Shown piece after piece: positions 35,956-47,184 of a stretch of DNA of 64,000 nucleotides. A program made the position numbers and the translations under genes. Within the stretch, counting starts at the first letter, position 1, and every line of letters begins with the position of its first letter. The notes under the pieces were generated by a model that was not told the DNA's origin, searched no databases, and saw nothing but the letters and a program-made list of their open reading frames with translations. Source of the DNA: Gonocerus acuteangulatus (Eukaryota > Arthropoda > Insecta > Hemiptera > Coreidae); assembly GCA_946811695.1 (NCBI GenBank), contig OX328127.1, forward strand, positions 51,030,274 through 51,094,273, read 5' to 3'.

Positions 35956-36440
35956 GTTAAAGTTCATTGTTTGTTTACAATCATATTCAGATTGTAAACA
36001 AACATACCTTCAGCCGGAATACTTCCTGTGGTGGACCAGGTCATTGTTTCGCATTACTGAGCCATGTCAAAACTTCCATGAGCAGTTTTAATATTTTCTT
36101 ATTTAAATACTTCGAAGTCGTAGTAAGTGGAAAGCCTAATAAAAGTGTTACAAAAAATGTTCAGTCGTAAATTTTGATAGGGCCACCTCCGCCGGGGAAG
36201 AATGTATATTTTTGAGTCTTAGGTTCGCATCATGGATTACTAGAATACACGCTGAGATGACGTTGCTCTCGTGAGCCGAAATTTATTCTTTAAGTACTCC
36301 AGATTTAATGTCAAAGCCGATTTTTATTATATTTTTATTTTTATTTTATTTTTCTTAGCTTAGGATTTATGGGATTCATAAAATATTTTTTGGCAATGCA
36401 CTTGAATAACTGCAAAGTTTAGCTGGTAGAATTGAAGGGT

Positions 36441-36484
36441 TACTAACTGTTAGGAGCCTTTAATTATGCTGGTTGTTCACTAAG
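36441..36484 (+). promoter_or_regulatory. Branch point and 3' splice site for candidate exon
   Basis: A perfect TACTAAC branch consensus lies at 36441-36447. The next usable AG is TTCACTAAG (36483-36484), about 38 bases from the branch A, which is a normal spacing. The polypyrimidine content between them is only moderate. AGs at 36453 and 36455 are too close to the branch point. Confidence 0.4.
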
Positions 36485-36663
36485 GGATGTATTTGTAAAA
36501 CATCTCTACCATCCGGACTGTTTGGTTCCTCTCATTGAGACTGTAATTGGATCAAACTGTTTCAACAAGCCGCCACAACCAATCTCCAGTTTACACAAGG
36601 GCCCAATGGAAATAACACGTGGGTTTCAAACATCCCCCTCAGAGTATGATCTATGTATGCAGT
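36485..36663 (+). CDS. Candidate internal exon, unidentified protein
   Basis: After the acceptor the frame reads DVFVKHLYHPDCLVPLIETV, then IGSNCFNKPPQPISS and a polar stretch with RGFQTSPSEYDLC, ending at GCAGT|GTAAAT, a good donor. Composition is protein-like: balanced residues, Pro/Cys/His present and locally higher GC, unlike the Phe/Ile/Lys-rich chance frames around it. Length is 179 nt, which gives a phase shift. I do not recognise the family. The hydrophobic LVPLIETVIG segment faintly resembles the end of a Slo-type channel gating-ring domain, but that is only an impression. The recursive splice site at 33592 on the same strand would fit the upstream intron. Confidence 0.4.
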
Positions 36664-38741
36664 GTAAATTGTATTATCTTACTTATTATATTTGTATTAC
36701 CGACTGACTTGGAAGTTTTTCTACATGTGGTAAAGCCGTGGGGAGGCGGAAGTATTAACAAAAATTATTCTGCAAGAGAAATCTCTTAATTTTCTTATCT
36801 TTTGTAGAACACCATTAACAATTCTAAAGTTTAATATATTTCCAGTAAAATAAGGTCAATTTCGATTGGATCCTTCTCAGTTAAAGAAAACAGTGAGAGA
36901 ATCAATAGTACTGGTTTCGTTCTATTAAAAGCGTTTTTTACTATTCCTCCGATTAGATCTATTCTGTTAACAGTAATATGTGTCTAGTCACAAACAAAAT
37001 AGGTAGAAGTATTTTTTTTTTGTTTTTGTTTTGCGTTCGACTACGTTATTTTCGAACAACTAGAAATCGAGAAACTGAGGTTCTGGGTTGCTTTCTGAAC
37101 ATTATAGACATTTTAGCGCCCAAAAACACAATTTCCATTGAAATTTTAATTCGACAAAAAAAAAAAATTTCAATTTGCTTAACACTAAAACGAATATGTA
37201 AATTTAATGTTACATCATAAAATAAAATAAAAATATTATGGGCTTACTTTCAAAATCGCACGAGAGAGAAAAATTACGTGTAAAACGCTCAGACGAAGCA
37301 GTTGCTGTAACTTTTTTGTACTTATTGATTTATAAAAAAATCTGCTTTTTTTGATGCATTATCAATATGGAATTTAAGCTTATTTGAGCTAAATAATTAT
37401 ATTCATTCTACGAATTTGGGTGCTGTTATTGAGAACAATGAAAACCAAAAGAATATAGCATAATATTTTTGTGCATTATGGCTAATAGCGCCTGAAAGCA
37501 ATGGAATTAAGCATGTTTTTGATTCTTAGACGCATTAAAATTTATTGATTCAATTTGTTAAGACGATTATAGCAGGAGAAATGCATCTATATTTGTTTTT
37601 AAATTTCTTCTTTTTTCCCTCCTGTATTTTTTAAATAGGTGGACAAAAATAATAAAAAAGTTAATACTTATCTCACCTAAAATTTTTAAAACAGTTTTGC
37701 TGTATTCGATTTCTTTTTGCGTTATTGGGTTTTCTTTGTTCCCTTAAACATAAATTTCTTTTTTTGGGGTGTACACATCATATAAGTCAATTTATATGTA
37801 TTTAAATTTTCGAACTACTGTACAGCTCCAAATGTTCCTTCCTTTTTAGCCTGAAGAATTTCTTGTGTTTTTTGGAATTTGTTTTAAACATCTCATTTAT
37901 TATAAGATCCCATACACAAATCCAAATAAACTTACTTATTGGTTCATCGGCTGTTTTTCTGTATATTTAATCGTAAAATATATGTCTGGAAAAAATATAA
38001 GGATTAATGAAGAAATTTATCGGTTTCGGAAACTTATAGGTACTTGGGTAGCGAGAGTGAATTTATTCAGAAGTAGATAGATGACGATTACTTTTTTCAT
38101 TTAAGTTCCTTATTATCTAGGCCTGCTAATAAATTGGAATTTGTGCCGAAACTTTATGAACATTAAAATGGATTTCTTTTTAATTTGAGTATTTATAATA
38201 TGGACCCTGCCGAAAAAATGAATTATATTTATGGATTGGACCATTCTCTCTGTGTATGAATAATTTATATGTGATTGATGTTTTATTTATTTTGTTATCC
38301 GGAGGTATGCTAGGTATTGGAAAATAGCCGTTGTATCGACTGAGGATTTTTACGATTCTTGGGTGTGGCCTCATACTCCAAGGTTTACGATAGCTATCCC
38401 ACTCGTAGAGTTACCTTACGACCCATACCGATCCCTTCTGGAGCATTCGCTACTTTAATTTATTTTTTTACTCATTCATCGAGAAAATAAAATCTTTCCC
38501 TACTTTTTTCCATTTATATATTTCATTTCTAAAAGTACAATAAATATGCATGGCTTGATTTATTTATGGCTATAGACATATAACAGCTGATTTTGAATTC
38601 CTAGAAGAAATTATTGTTGAAAAATCTGTCGCGAAAAATGTACGTAGAATACATATCATTTTTATTTTATAAAAATAATTTTAGATATGAGATAATAAAT
38701 GCGGGAATAATAAGCAGTTATTATTTTGGATCCACCAGTCT
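36664..38741. other. AT-rich DNA, no gene seen
   Basis: No further exon or element could be supported. A TTTTAGCGCCCAAAA word near 37110 is a reversed fragment of the sequence just upstream of repeat X copy 1. The frames at 36978-37220 and 37865-38080 look like chance. Confidence 0.4.
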
Positions 38742-38878
38742 TTTTTTTTTTAAATTAATTATTATAATGGCGTGTCAACCCTTAAGGTCACTAACGCCAT
38801 TTCTGTGTGTAGTAAAGTCTTGATATACGATCTTACCTGCAAGGGTCGGCTAACACTAGGTCCCGCTAGTTACAAGGT
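38742..38878 (-). mobile_element. SINE-like element, family C, reversed
   Basis: On the minus strand it begins CTAGCGGGACCTAGTGTTAG and contains CAGGTAAGATCGT, a hairpin TGGCGTTAGTGACC...GTTGACACGCCA, and an A-rich tail (T-run at 38742-38752). The first part matches the forward sequence at 40418-40470. The hairpin matches the terminal hairpin of the Met-tRNA SINEs in shape, with changed but still paired bases. Confidence 0.55.
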
Positions 38879-38882
38879 CTTG

Positions 38883-39358
38883 GAATCTTGGAAATCTATA
38901 TTTCTAACAATAAATTGTGTTTGTTATTTCACTTAACCAGTTTTATTGTCAAATACATTATCCAACTATAAGCAATTACAAAAAGACAAGGAATAAAACA
39001 GACAAAAAGAACCGTTCGAATAAACGAAATCAATTAATTTAAAGTTTTAAGCACTTATTTCTCCGATTGACATCGCCTAATTAAAACTTTCTTCAGAACC
39101 TTTTTTGTAGAGCATTTAGTAAGCTTTCGAATGGTAATCTTCCGCTTCACAAGTTTGTCAACGGTTTTCGAGATACTAACGAAAGTATACATAGTTACCA
39201 AAACTTTTTTTGTCTGTTAATAAAATATTTTATTCTAACCCTTCCTTTACTCTAAACGTAACAAAAATTTCAACATATTAGTGTTGATGAAATTCGAACA
39301 TACAGAAAATGTTGCAACTGTATATCATAATTCTAAGTACCAAAATCAAAGACAAACA
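38883..39358 (+). mobile_element. Family T, 5' part only
   Basis: It aligns with the 5' half of the copies at 40797 and 60420: CAAATACATTATCCAACTAT, ACCGTTCGAATAAACGAAAT, TTTCTCCGATTGACATCGCC and TAAAATATTTTATTCTAACC. It stops before the GCGCGAATTTCG block, so the (TA)n and hairpin half is missing. Confidence 0.8.
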
Positions 39359-39386
39359 ACCCTCCCTAGGAAGGACTCTAGGCAGT

Positions 39387-39443
39387 TGAAAAGCTATATC
39401 TTGGAAATCCATATCTCTAACATTAAATTGTTTTTCTTATTTT
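39387..39443 (+). mobile_element. Family T, extreme 5' fragment
   Basis: AAGCTATATCTTGGAAATCC, CATATCTCTAACATTAAATT and GTTTTTCTTATTTT repeat the start seen at 38883 and, reversed, at 40353-40412. The fragment is interrupted by the reverse copy that begins at 39444, so a later insertion landed close to the 5' end of an older copy. Confidence 0.65.
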
Positions 39444-39577
39444 AGCGCGGTTCCTCCCTCCCCCAAAGGGAGGAACCCCGCTTATAGGGTTGATACAATG
39501 AAACAATCCGGAAGTGCCGACAAGAAAATTTCGCGTTTCAGAACCCCTAGAGACCGAAAATAACGGTGGTTCAAATT

Positions 39578-39634
<57 letters not shown>

Positions 39635-40412
39635 CTGTTCGCTCTCTAGATAGAAGACGAATGGTCCGATTTTGATGAAATTTGGTACAAAAATCCTTCG
39701 TCCAATTTGAAAGGTCAAGTTCGTTAACCAGCAAAATCCGCCTACTGGAAGATGGCGTTTGGGGCGATAGTCGCGCAAAAAAAATCGTAACGCTTACGTT
39801 TTTGAGTTCATAAGCTTCTAAGTACTCGTTTTATATGATTCCTGGGCTAGGAAAACGAATGAAACCATTTTCAAGGCGATAGCTTTAACCGTTTTCGAGA
39901 AAATTGGAAAAATAGTTTTTGAATACCGTTTTTGGTTTGGGTACTTAGAATCATGGGATTCAGTTGAAACATTTTCTGCATGTTCTAATTTCATCAAAAC
40001 TAATATGTTGAAATTTTGGTTACGTTTGGAGTTAAGGAAGGGTTAGAATAAAATATTTTATTAACAGACATAAAAAGTTTTAGTAACTTTGTTTACTTTC
40101 CTTAATATCTCGAAAAAGGTTGAGAATCTTGGTAAACGGAAGAATACCATTAGAAAGCTTATTAAATGCTCTAAAAAAAAGGTTCTAATGAAAGTTTTGA
40201 TTAGGCGATGTCAATCGGAGAAATAAGAGCTTAAAACTTTAAAGTAATTGATTTCGCTTATTCGAACTGTTGTTTTTGTCTGTTTTTTATTCCTTGTTAT
40301 TTTTTAATTGCTTATTGTTGGATAATGTATTTGAAAATAAAACAGGTTAAGAAAAATAAGAAAAACAATTTAATGTTAGAGATATGGATTTCCAAGATAA
40401 TATAGCTTTTCA
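39444..40412 (-). mobile_element. Family T, copy 1 (reverse, full length)
   Basis: On the minus strand the order is: 5' ATATCTCTAACATTAAATTG, ACATTATCCAAC, CTCCGATTGACATCGCCTAA, CGTAAGCGTTACGATT, CCATCTTCCAGTAGGCGG and CAATCGG...CCATTCG-type words. Then come (TA)n (39580-39630), CAATCCGGAAGTGCC reversed, and the terminal hairpin GGTTCCTCCC...GGGAGGAACC with CGCGCTAAAA. There is no protein. The short open frame over its middle recurs in every copy only because the DNA is the same. The termini and internal microsatellite recall Helentron-associated elements (DINE-1/HINE), which I offer as a hypothesis. Confidence 0.8.
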
Positions 40413-40620
40413 AATTCCTAGCGGGGTCCTTCCTAGGGCGGGGACCCACCCAGGTAAGATCGTAAATAACACCTTTCTTGAGAGTAAAGATGGAACTGTC
40501 AACTTTGGTCCTCCTCTACCTCCCGGCACTTTCATTGCTGACGAAGGCTACCACTGACTAGCCAAAACGTCCTAAATATAGATTTTTTAACAAAAATCGT
40601 ATTGAGGTTTATTTAGCCGA
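40413..40620 (+). mobile_element. Family C element / Penelope-like hammerhead region
   Basis: GCGGGGTCCTTCCTAGGGCG and CAGGTAAGATCGT match the reversed element at 38742-38878. Further on, a hammerhead-like core spans 40538-40572: CTGACGA, stem II GGCTA/TAGCC closing an 8-base loop, then AAAAC-GTC. Such minimal motifs are typical of Penelope-like retroelement repeats. The G of GAAAC is replaced by A, and no stem I partner was found, so it is probably inactive. A 23-codon frame from 40491 (MELSTLVLLYLPALSLL...) is signal-peptide-like but probably incidental. Confidence 0.45.
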
Positions 40621-40750
40621 ATCCCAACCATTCCATCTTTACTTATCACCTCGACGGCTAACTATCTAATCTTCATGCTTTCTAGAAATGTTGACCCAAA
40701 ATAATAACATCTTCTATTTTAATCATTTTAAATGAGTCTAGAGATAAGAA

Positions 40751-41518
40751 CGGAACCGCGCTAAGATGATGCAGTTCCTGCGAGTCGGACTTTTTTTCTT
40801 AACCTGTTTTATTTTCAAATACATTATCCAACTATAAGCAATTAAAAAATAACAAGGAATAAAAAACAGGCAAAAAGAACAGTTCGAATAAGCGACATCA
40901 ATTACTTTAAAGTTTTAAGCTCATATTTCTCCGATTGACATCGCCTAATCAAAACTTTCATTAGAACCTTTTTTTTAGAGCATTTAATAAGCTTTCTAAT
41001 GGTATTCTTCCGTTTACCAAGATTCTCAACCTTTTTCGAGATATTAAGGAAAGTAAACAAAGTTACTAAAACTTTTTATGTCTGTTAATAAAATATTTTA
41101 TTCTAACCCTTCCTTAACTCCAAACGTAACCAAAATTTCAACATATTAGTTTTGATGAAAGTAGAACATGCAGAAAATGGTTCAACTGAATCCCCTGATT
41201 CTAAGTACCCAAACCAAAAACGGCATTCAAAAACTATTTTTCCCATTTTCTCGAAAACTGTTAAAGCTGTAAATGAAAATGGTTTCATTCGTTTTCCTAG
41301 CCCAGGAAGCATATAAAACGAGTACTTACAAGCTTATGAACTTCAAAACGTAAGCGTTACGATTTTTTTGCGCGAATTTCGCCCCAAACGCCATCTTCCA
41401 GTAGGCGGATTTCGCTGGTTAACGAACTTGACCTTTCAAATTAGACGAAAGATTTTTGTATCAAATTTCATCAAAATCGGACCATTCGTCTGGGAGCTAC
41501 AGAGCGATCAGACAAATA

Positions 41519-41584
<66 letters not shown>

Positions 41585-41733
41585 AATTTTAACCACTATC
41601 ATTTTCGGTCTCTATGGGTTCTGAAACGCAAAATTTTCTAGTCGGCACTTCTGGATTGCGTCATGAGATCAACCTTATAAGCGGGGTTCCGCTGGAGGAA
41701 CCTATAATGGGGGAGGGAGGAACCGCGCTAAAA
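40751..41733 (+). mobile_element. Family T, copy 2 (forward, full length)
   Basis: It starts with a 40-bp end, GGAACCGCGCTAAGATGATG plus CAGTTCCTGCGAGTCGGAC, which itself can pair GGAAC/GTTCC. It then follows the common order to the (TA)n at about 41522-41581. It ends CACTTCTGGATTGCGTCATG, GCGGGGTTCC and GGGAGGAACCGCGCTAAAA. Together with copy 1 it forms a near-palindrome with a 0.4-kb loop. Confidence 0.85.
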
Positions 41734-42120
41734 TGGGACTCGCTGTTTTCGGTGCATATAACTTTCGTAGTTTTTGAACTATCCTTCTTAATTATTTTAA
41801 AGTTTTTATATCAAGGTGTTTTTCCAAATTAAATATTTTTTAAGGTTTTAATTTGAAGAGTTGAAAGACAAAACAAGTTTTTGAGATTAGATTTCTTGAT
41901 ACAGGAGTGTACCTTGGTAATTCTGGGGATTTAGAGGGAAGAGCATATTCACCGCGTGGTAGAGGTGGGTAGTCGTATGGTGAAGAGGTAGAGGTAGAGG
42001 TATTGATAGAGGGAGGGTCGCATAGTGAAGAGGGATACCGCGCTGCTTTCCCAGTTTCACATGATATGAAAGTCAGTCTTCAACTTTGTTGCAAGGAGAG
42101 AGGTTGTTGGGATTGTTTAT
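41734..42120. other. Non-coding, purine-rich patch
   Basis: This separates two family T copies. A GA-rich stretch at 41930-42030 (GGTAGAGG, GAAGAGGTAGAGG repeats) is strongly strand-asymmetric. No gene is supported. Confidence 0.4.
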
Positions 42121-42257
42121 TTTTAGCGCGGTTACTCCCTATCTCCATAGGGAGAACCCGCTTATGAGGTTGACCTCATGACGCAATCCGGAAGTACCGA
42201 CTAGAAACCTTCACGTTTCAGACCCTATAGATCACGAAAATATAGGTGGCCCAAATT

Positions 42258-42292
<35 letters not shown>

Positions 42293-43015
42293 TTGTCTGT
42301 TCGCGCTCTAGCAAGCTCAAAAATGGTCTGTTTTTAACGAAATTTGGTATAAAAATCTGTCGTCTAATTTGAAAGGTCAAGTTCGTTAACCTGCAAAATC
42401 CGCCCACTAGAAGATAGTGTTTGGGGCGAAATTCGCACAAAAAAAATCGTAACGCTTACGTTTTTGAGTTTATATGCTTGCAGGTACTTGTTTTATACGT
42501 TTCTTGACGTAAGAAAACGAATGAAACCATTTATAAGGCGATATCTCTAACCGTTCCTGAGAAAAGTGGAATCAATGTTTTTGTAAGTTATTATATTTTT
42601 GTGAGTACTTAAAATCGCGGGATTCAATTGAAATATTTTCTACAACTTGGACATTAATCCCAACTAAGATGTTTAAATTTTGGTTATATTTGGAGTTAAG
42701 GAAGTATGCGAAGAAAATATTTTATTAATAGACATGAAAAGTTTTCGGATCTTCATAAATTTTTCGTAAATATCTCGATAACGGTTGGGAAATCGTGCTA
42801 AATGGAAGGTGACCATTCGAATGCTTACTAAATTCTCTAAAAAAAAGGTTCCGAAGCAATATTCGATGGGGCAACGTCAATCAGAGATATAAGCGCTTAA
42901 AACTTAAAAAGTGTTTGTTTTGTTGTTTTGAAAAGTTGTTTTTTGTTTTAAATTGCATTTATTAGTAAAATTAGTATTGTAGTAAAATAAGCTAAGAAAC
43001 GGCAAAAGGTATAGG
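42121..43015 (-). mobile_element. Family T, copy 3 (reverse, more diverged)
   Basis: It has the same order as copy 1. The terminal hairpin is reduced (GGTTACTCCCTATCTCCATA then GGGAGAACCC), and a shorter (TA)n lies at 42260-42290. The far end, about 42950-43015 (TTGCATTTATTAGTAAAATTAG-type), matches 61740-61820 beyond copy 6. It is clearly older than copies 1 and 2. Confidence 0.75.
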
Positions 43016-43546
43016 TAATACGCTTGGAATAGCTGTGGAAATCAAGATGGCTGTGGCTAATCATGATGACGTAGTTTGTTTTGAATTATCCTGTCTTATA
43101 ACCTTCCTCATAGACTCCAACTGAAGTTATCGTTATTTCTTATTTTATAGAAAGATTTAACCCACGACAGAATGGAATTTTATTCGCCATGAAGCACATA
43201 TTTACAGTTGGTTATAACAGTAAAACGAATTTGCTAATAAAACAAGATACTTAAAATGACAACGAATTTTTGGTTGGTTAGAATAGAGCCTTCTCGACGA
43301 CCACACGTGCAGCAGAGGGTTGAATTGGGACTTGAACGGACCAATCACGGAGAGGCCAAGTGATAGACCGCGCTGTAGGCCGCTCGAAAAGACAAACAAT
43401 TTTGTCTTCAAAAGCGGGCGGACGGAACCTTATGGAGGCATCAGATTACCCGCCGTGTACGGTGCATTCCTGCAAAATCTGTTTAAAATAACATATAAAT
43501 AAATAAAAAAAATATATAATAAAAAGAAAAAAAAAAGAAAAGCTGA
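43016..43546. other. Mixed sequence, no gene confirmed
   Basis: A locally GC-rich stretch at 43300-43450 is open on both strands (43202-43411 minus, 43320-43502 plus). Neither product shows a domain I know. It may be repeat-derived. Confidence 0.35.
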
Positions 43547-43800
43547 GTCAATTATATTTTTTTTAATTACTTTCCTTCTGGAGTGCTGTGTATGAGAGTT
43601 ACTACATTACTTAATGAACACACAAAAACTTAAATTTTTTTGTTTATTGCTCCAAATGAATAATAAAAATGGCCACATATACAGAGTGAACAACGCAAAA
43701 ACCGAGTACAGCTGATTATCTCTTCTAGTGGTGACCGTAACAACCAAGGCCCTTAGTTTGGAGCCTAGTTTAATTTCAGAATAATACGGAGTAAACCTCA
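43547..43800 (+). repeat. Dispersed repeat Y, copy 2
   Basis: This is the counterpart of 32113-32355, with TACAGCTG, GTGACCGTAACA and an end AATAATACGGAGTAAACCTC. Divergence and indels indicate an old family. Confidence 0.5.
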
Positions 43801-44708
43801 ACTTGTAATTAAACTCATCCGGTATGAATGTTTAAGTCGGGAATGGCGTACCCTGGGGCTTCACAGGAAGACTTCTTCTCGTCTCTTACACCTGCTATTT
43901 GTAGGTCATTCACAAACTATTTTTTCATCGAAATTTTGTCGGCGAAAACACGATGTAGAACTTATGAAACATTCAGAACCCATCTAAATGAAGTTCGCTT
44001 TATAACGTTTCGAGGAATCTTACCAGCATTTATTAATGTTCGTTGCATCAATATTGAGCTTATCAACAGAATCCCTTATTGTCTTTATGTTTTACGATAT
44101 TAGTCTAACAGTAAATAATGTATATTTAGTCTACTATGTGCTTGTTATGCTTCACAACTCTACATGGTATGAGGGAATGTGTAGGAGGGGTTCTCCCCAC
44201 AAAGGCACATCTGCCACCCTAACTCTAGGTATGTCTTTCCCATGACCTCAGTCACACAATAAACATGTCCCCCTCATCAGCAGTTATACACTGCAGATCT
44301 CAGTACGCGCTTTCGTATTAACGAATCTTAAAGGTTGAGAAAACAGACATTTTTATTCACTGAGGAATTAAAAAATTAATGAAACTACAAAACCTTATTT
44401 GAAGGAACTGTTTTCTCCTAATTTGATCCTTCTTTCTGGTGAGATTTGGAAAGTTAAAAGTACAAAAAAAAAGGTGATATTTCGCCTTCTTTCGAACGAA
44501 ACAAACATTTCTGAAATATCAAGCACAGTTTTTACCACCCTGTGTGATCCTGCCAAAATTTACACCTGAACCTATTTCTAGGACCTTTATTAAGCTTTTG
44601 AGGGATCGCCTTTTTCGAGATATTCTGGAAATTATACGAGTGTTTGTAGGATACCTTAAGGTTTCGTCTCTCTTCCGTTCGATGTTTCTTCAATTCTCTT
44701 TTCGCTTA
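43801..44708. other. AT-rich DNA, no gene confirmed
   Basis: The plus-strand frames 43828-44103 and 44036-44245 overlap each other in different phases and show no domain. A more GC-rich patch at 44180-44320 has no recognised content. Confidence 0.35.
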
Positions 44709-44896
44709 TACAGGATGATTCAGGCCTAAGTAGCCAAACTCTAGGAGGTGATTGTATACATAATTTCCAACAAAAAAGTTCATTTGAAGTATGGTCCGAT
44801 TCCGAAAGGAACAGGAGCTATGTCCAATTTCCTGTTTTTTTAACGTACTCATGTGTTTTAATGAATAAGAAAGAATTGCTCAAAAACTATTCAAGA

Positions 44897-45710
44897 CTAG
44901 CTGAATACCCGTGCTTCGTCACGGCAGATAAGTAGTTATTTTATTGCGTTAAATAATGTTTCATTAAAATTACGTTGCTATACAATTTTGTGCAGTTTAT
45001 TATAGCACGGTTCCCGTCATACTATATGTTATTCAATGGGCGTTAAAATTTAAAAGTTTATGTTTCCAATAAGTCATATGGTAACACCCAATATATTTAC
45101 GAGTATTACCAAAGTTATAGGCGAGGAGACTGTGCAAGGGTTCCCGATATTATTACCTCGCCTGGAAAACCTAAGGATATGCCATACATCACGGTTTGAC
45201 CGGGACTGTCCCGGCATTTTGCAATTGTTTCGGTGTCCCGCCCAGTTTTATCAATGTCCCGGAAAAGGCTGTAATATGTAAAAAGTAATGAATTCATGTT
45301 TATAAGAATCTTTTATAAATCGGTTACTTTTCTACAATCAACATTTTTACTACTGCTAACAATGTCAAAGAAATGAGAAGTAATCTAACTGTAAAACGCT
45401 GGAACTACCTGCACAGCGCTGCCAGCTGCCAGACACTACTATTTGGCTGAGAGATTTTTTTAAGAAAATCAAGTAGCAAAAAAAGTTCCCTTCTTATTTT
45501 TAAGGTTTGAGTAGACTAACAGTTTAGGATTCCCCCTTCCCGTTATTTATTTATTTATATTGAATACAGAGCTTGCGACAGTAGCGATTCGCTCTTTTTT
45601 AGAAGTTGGCGGTAGAAACCACTAGCAAAAGAATTATAAAAGGTTGCCAAAAATCCAGAATATTTTAGTGATTGAAAATTATTTTAAAATGGAAAGTGAT
45701 TAAATGTGTG

Positions 45711-45774
<64 letters not shown>
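44897..45774 (-). mobile_element. Reversed Helitron nested in the long-TIR element
   Basis: On the plus strand it begins A|CTAGCTGAATACCCGTGCTT with a hairpin CCGTGCTTCGTCACGG close to CTAG. It ends in (TA)n TAGA|T at 45774, that is A|TCTATATA... on the minus strand. These are Helitron-type ends. No RepHel sequence is present. Inside, at 45193-45265, is a repeat with GACCGGGACTGTCCCGG and GTCCCGG words. The (TA)n sits at the 5' terminus of the element. Confidence 0.55.
45715..45772. repeat. (TA)n at Helitron 5' end
   Basis: About 58 bp of perfect TA, followed by TAGATAGATAAACATAAACA. It probably expanded from the TATATA of the Helitron's first bases. Confidence 0.9.
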
Positions 45775-46539
45775 TAGATAAACATAAACAATTAGGTTTA
45801 TTTTTCTAGGGGAAACAAAAAAAAAAAAAAAAAAAAACTAGAAAAAATAATAAAAAACTTTTCCCAAATGAAAAACTTTTCCAATCATTTCTATCAGTAA
45901 CTTTTTATTGCTTTCGGGCTGTACAATAGATTCCCAAAGTTTGGCCAATAAAAAACGAATAATTTTTAATTTCTTCACACAAGGTATTGTAAAGTAACAA
46001 ATCTACATTCCACATTTTTTTGACAAAAATCGTTCAATTTATCCCTAAATAAACCTCCACTTAATTTTCATAGACTTAATGCTTACTAAATGTAGAAGTT
46101 TTTGTGAAAGTATTGAATCTGTAGTCCGTTAGGGGGGTGAGGAAAAAAATCGCGAAAAAAACTGTGATTCATTGATAAAAACAGAAGTGCGTTATTGAAC
46201 GTCCAAAAAGTATCTTTTAGTAATGGTTTTAATGAATTAAATTGCTGTTTTTTAAAAGAAAATTTTGTCTATTTTATGATGGCATAATTAGAATTTACTT
46301 ATCTTGAATAGTTTTTGAGCAATTCTTTCTTATCCATTAAAACACATGACTACGTTAAAAAAACAGAAAATTGGACATAGCTCTTTTTCCTTTCGGAATC
46401 GGACCATACTTCAAATGAACTTTTTTGTAGGAAATTATGTATACAATCACCTCCTAGAGTTTGGCTACTTAGACCTGAATCACCCTGTATATTTACATAT
46501 TTTAACGGAGTTCATTTTCGGTATCTTGTTTAGATGAAG

Positions 46540-46650
46540 ATTTGTAGAGATGTTTCAAAAATTCTTCCAAGAGTGCAGGCTCAATAGCTACATTTCTTTG
46601 CTCGAAAGTGCGAAAAGACAAAGGAGTATTTTGAAAAGAAAACTGATAAT
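46540..46650 (+). repeat. Dispersed repeat Z, copy 2
   Basis: This is the partner of 32560-32690, sharing GTTTCAAAAATTCTTCCAAG, CTCAATAGCTACA and CGAAAGTGCGAAAAG. Confidence 0.5.
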
Positions 46651-47184
46651 TTAGAAGTCAAAATACTGAAATATGTCAAAACATAAATTGAGCTAATTCG
46701 TAACGCCCCAGTACTTTTTTTATTTATTTTGTTGACATATTGTATTAGTTTTAATATTCTATATTTTTCTAGTGGAAAAATGGGCTTTCATTACGCACGA
46801 GTTGAATTGGTTCTCATTTATTTTGCTGTCATTTTTCTAACAGCTTTCCCCCTTCCCAGCCACTTAGAAAACATCGTTATTTGTTTTTATGGTAGTATTT
46901 TTGGACGTCAACGTCATTTGCATTGGTTAATCTTATCACTTGAAGAGGGTTCAAAATAATAAAAAAACTGAAACAAAAAACTGGGAGGCTAGACGTGTTA
47001 ATGTGTTCTCCCTAGATAGCCGACTCTATTTACTACTCGCGTTATCATTAGAACTCTGCTGTCTCCTATAAGAAAAGCATTATCATAGGAATGTTCGATG
47101 GCTCTCGCATTTTAGACTATTTCCGGCTCATTCTCAGTTATTTTAATATAATTGGGTCTGTTTCAATTTGATCAAATTAGTTTG
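46651..47184. other. AT-rich DNA, no gene seen
   Basis: The plus-strand frame 46729-46959 is hydrophobic with no domain recognised. I see no splice signals of note. Confidence 0.35.

Larger units (their letters stand above)
44709..46491. mobile_element. Element with long inverted ends (Tc1/mariner-like TSD possible)
   Basis: The left arm 44709-44906 and right arm 46305-46491 are inverted repeats of about 190 bp. The left starts TACAGGATGATTCAGGCCTA and the right ends with the complement of TACAGGGTGATTCAGGTCTA. The flanks read ...CTTA and TATTT..., which fits a TA target duplication, but TA is weak evidence in AT-rich DNA. The plus-strand frame 46346-46537 is the right arm read through and not a gene. 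The interior is occupied by the reversed Helitron at 44897-45774 and unrecognised sequence. Confidence 0.65.

Noticed and set aside
40491..40562. 23-codon signal-peptide-like microprotein
   Set aside because: It overlaps the family C repeat and the hammerhead-like core, and no start context or homolog supports it.
43202..43502. Open frames on both strands in a GC-rich patch
   Set aside because: The open frames on opposite strands follow from base composition, and neither product is recognisable.
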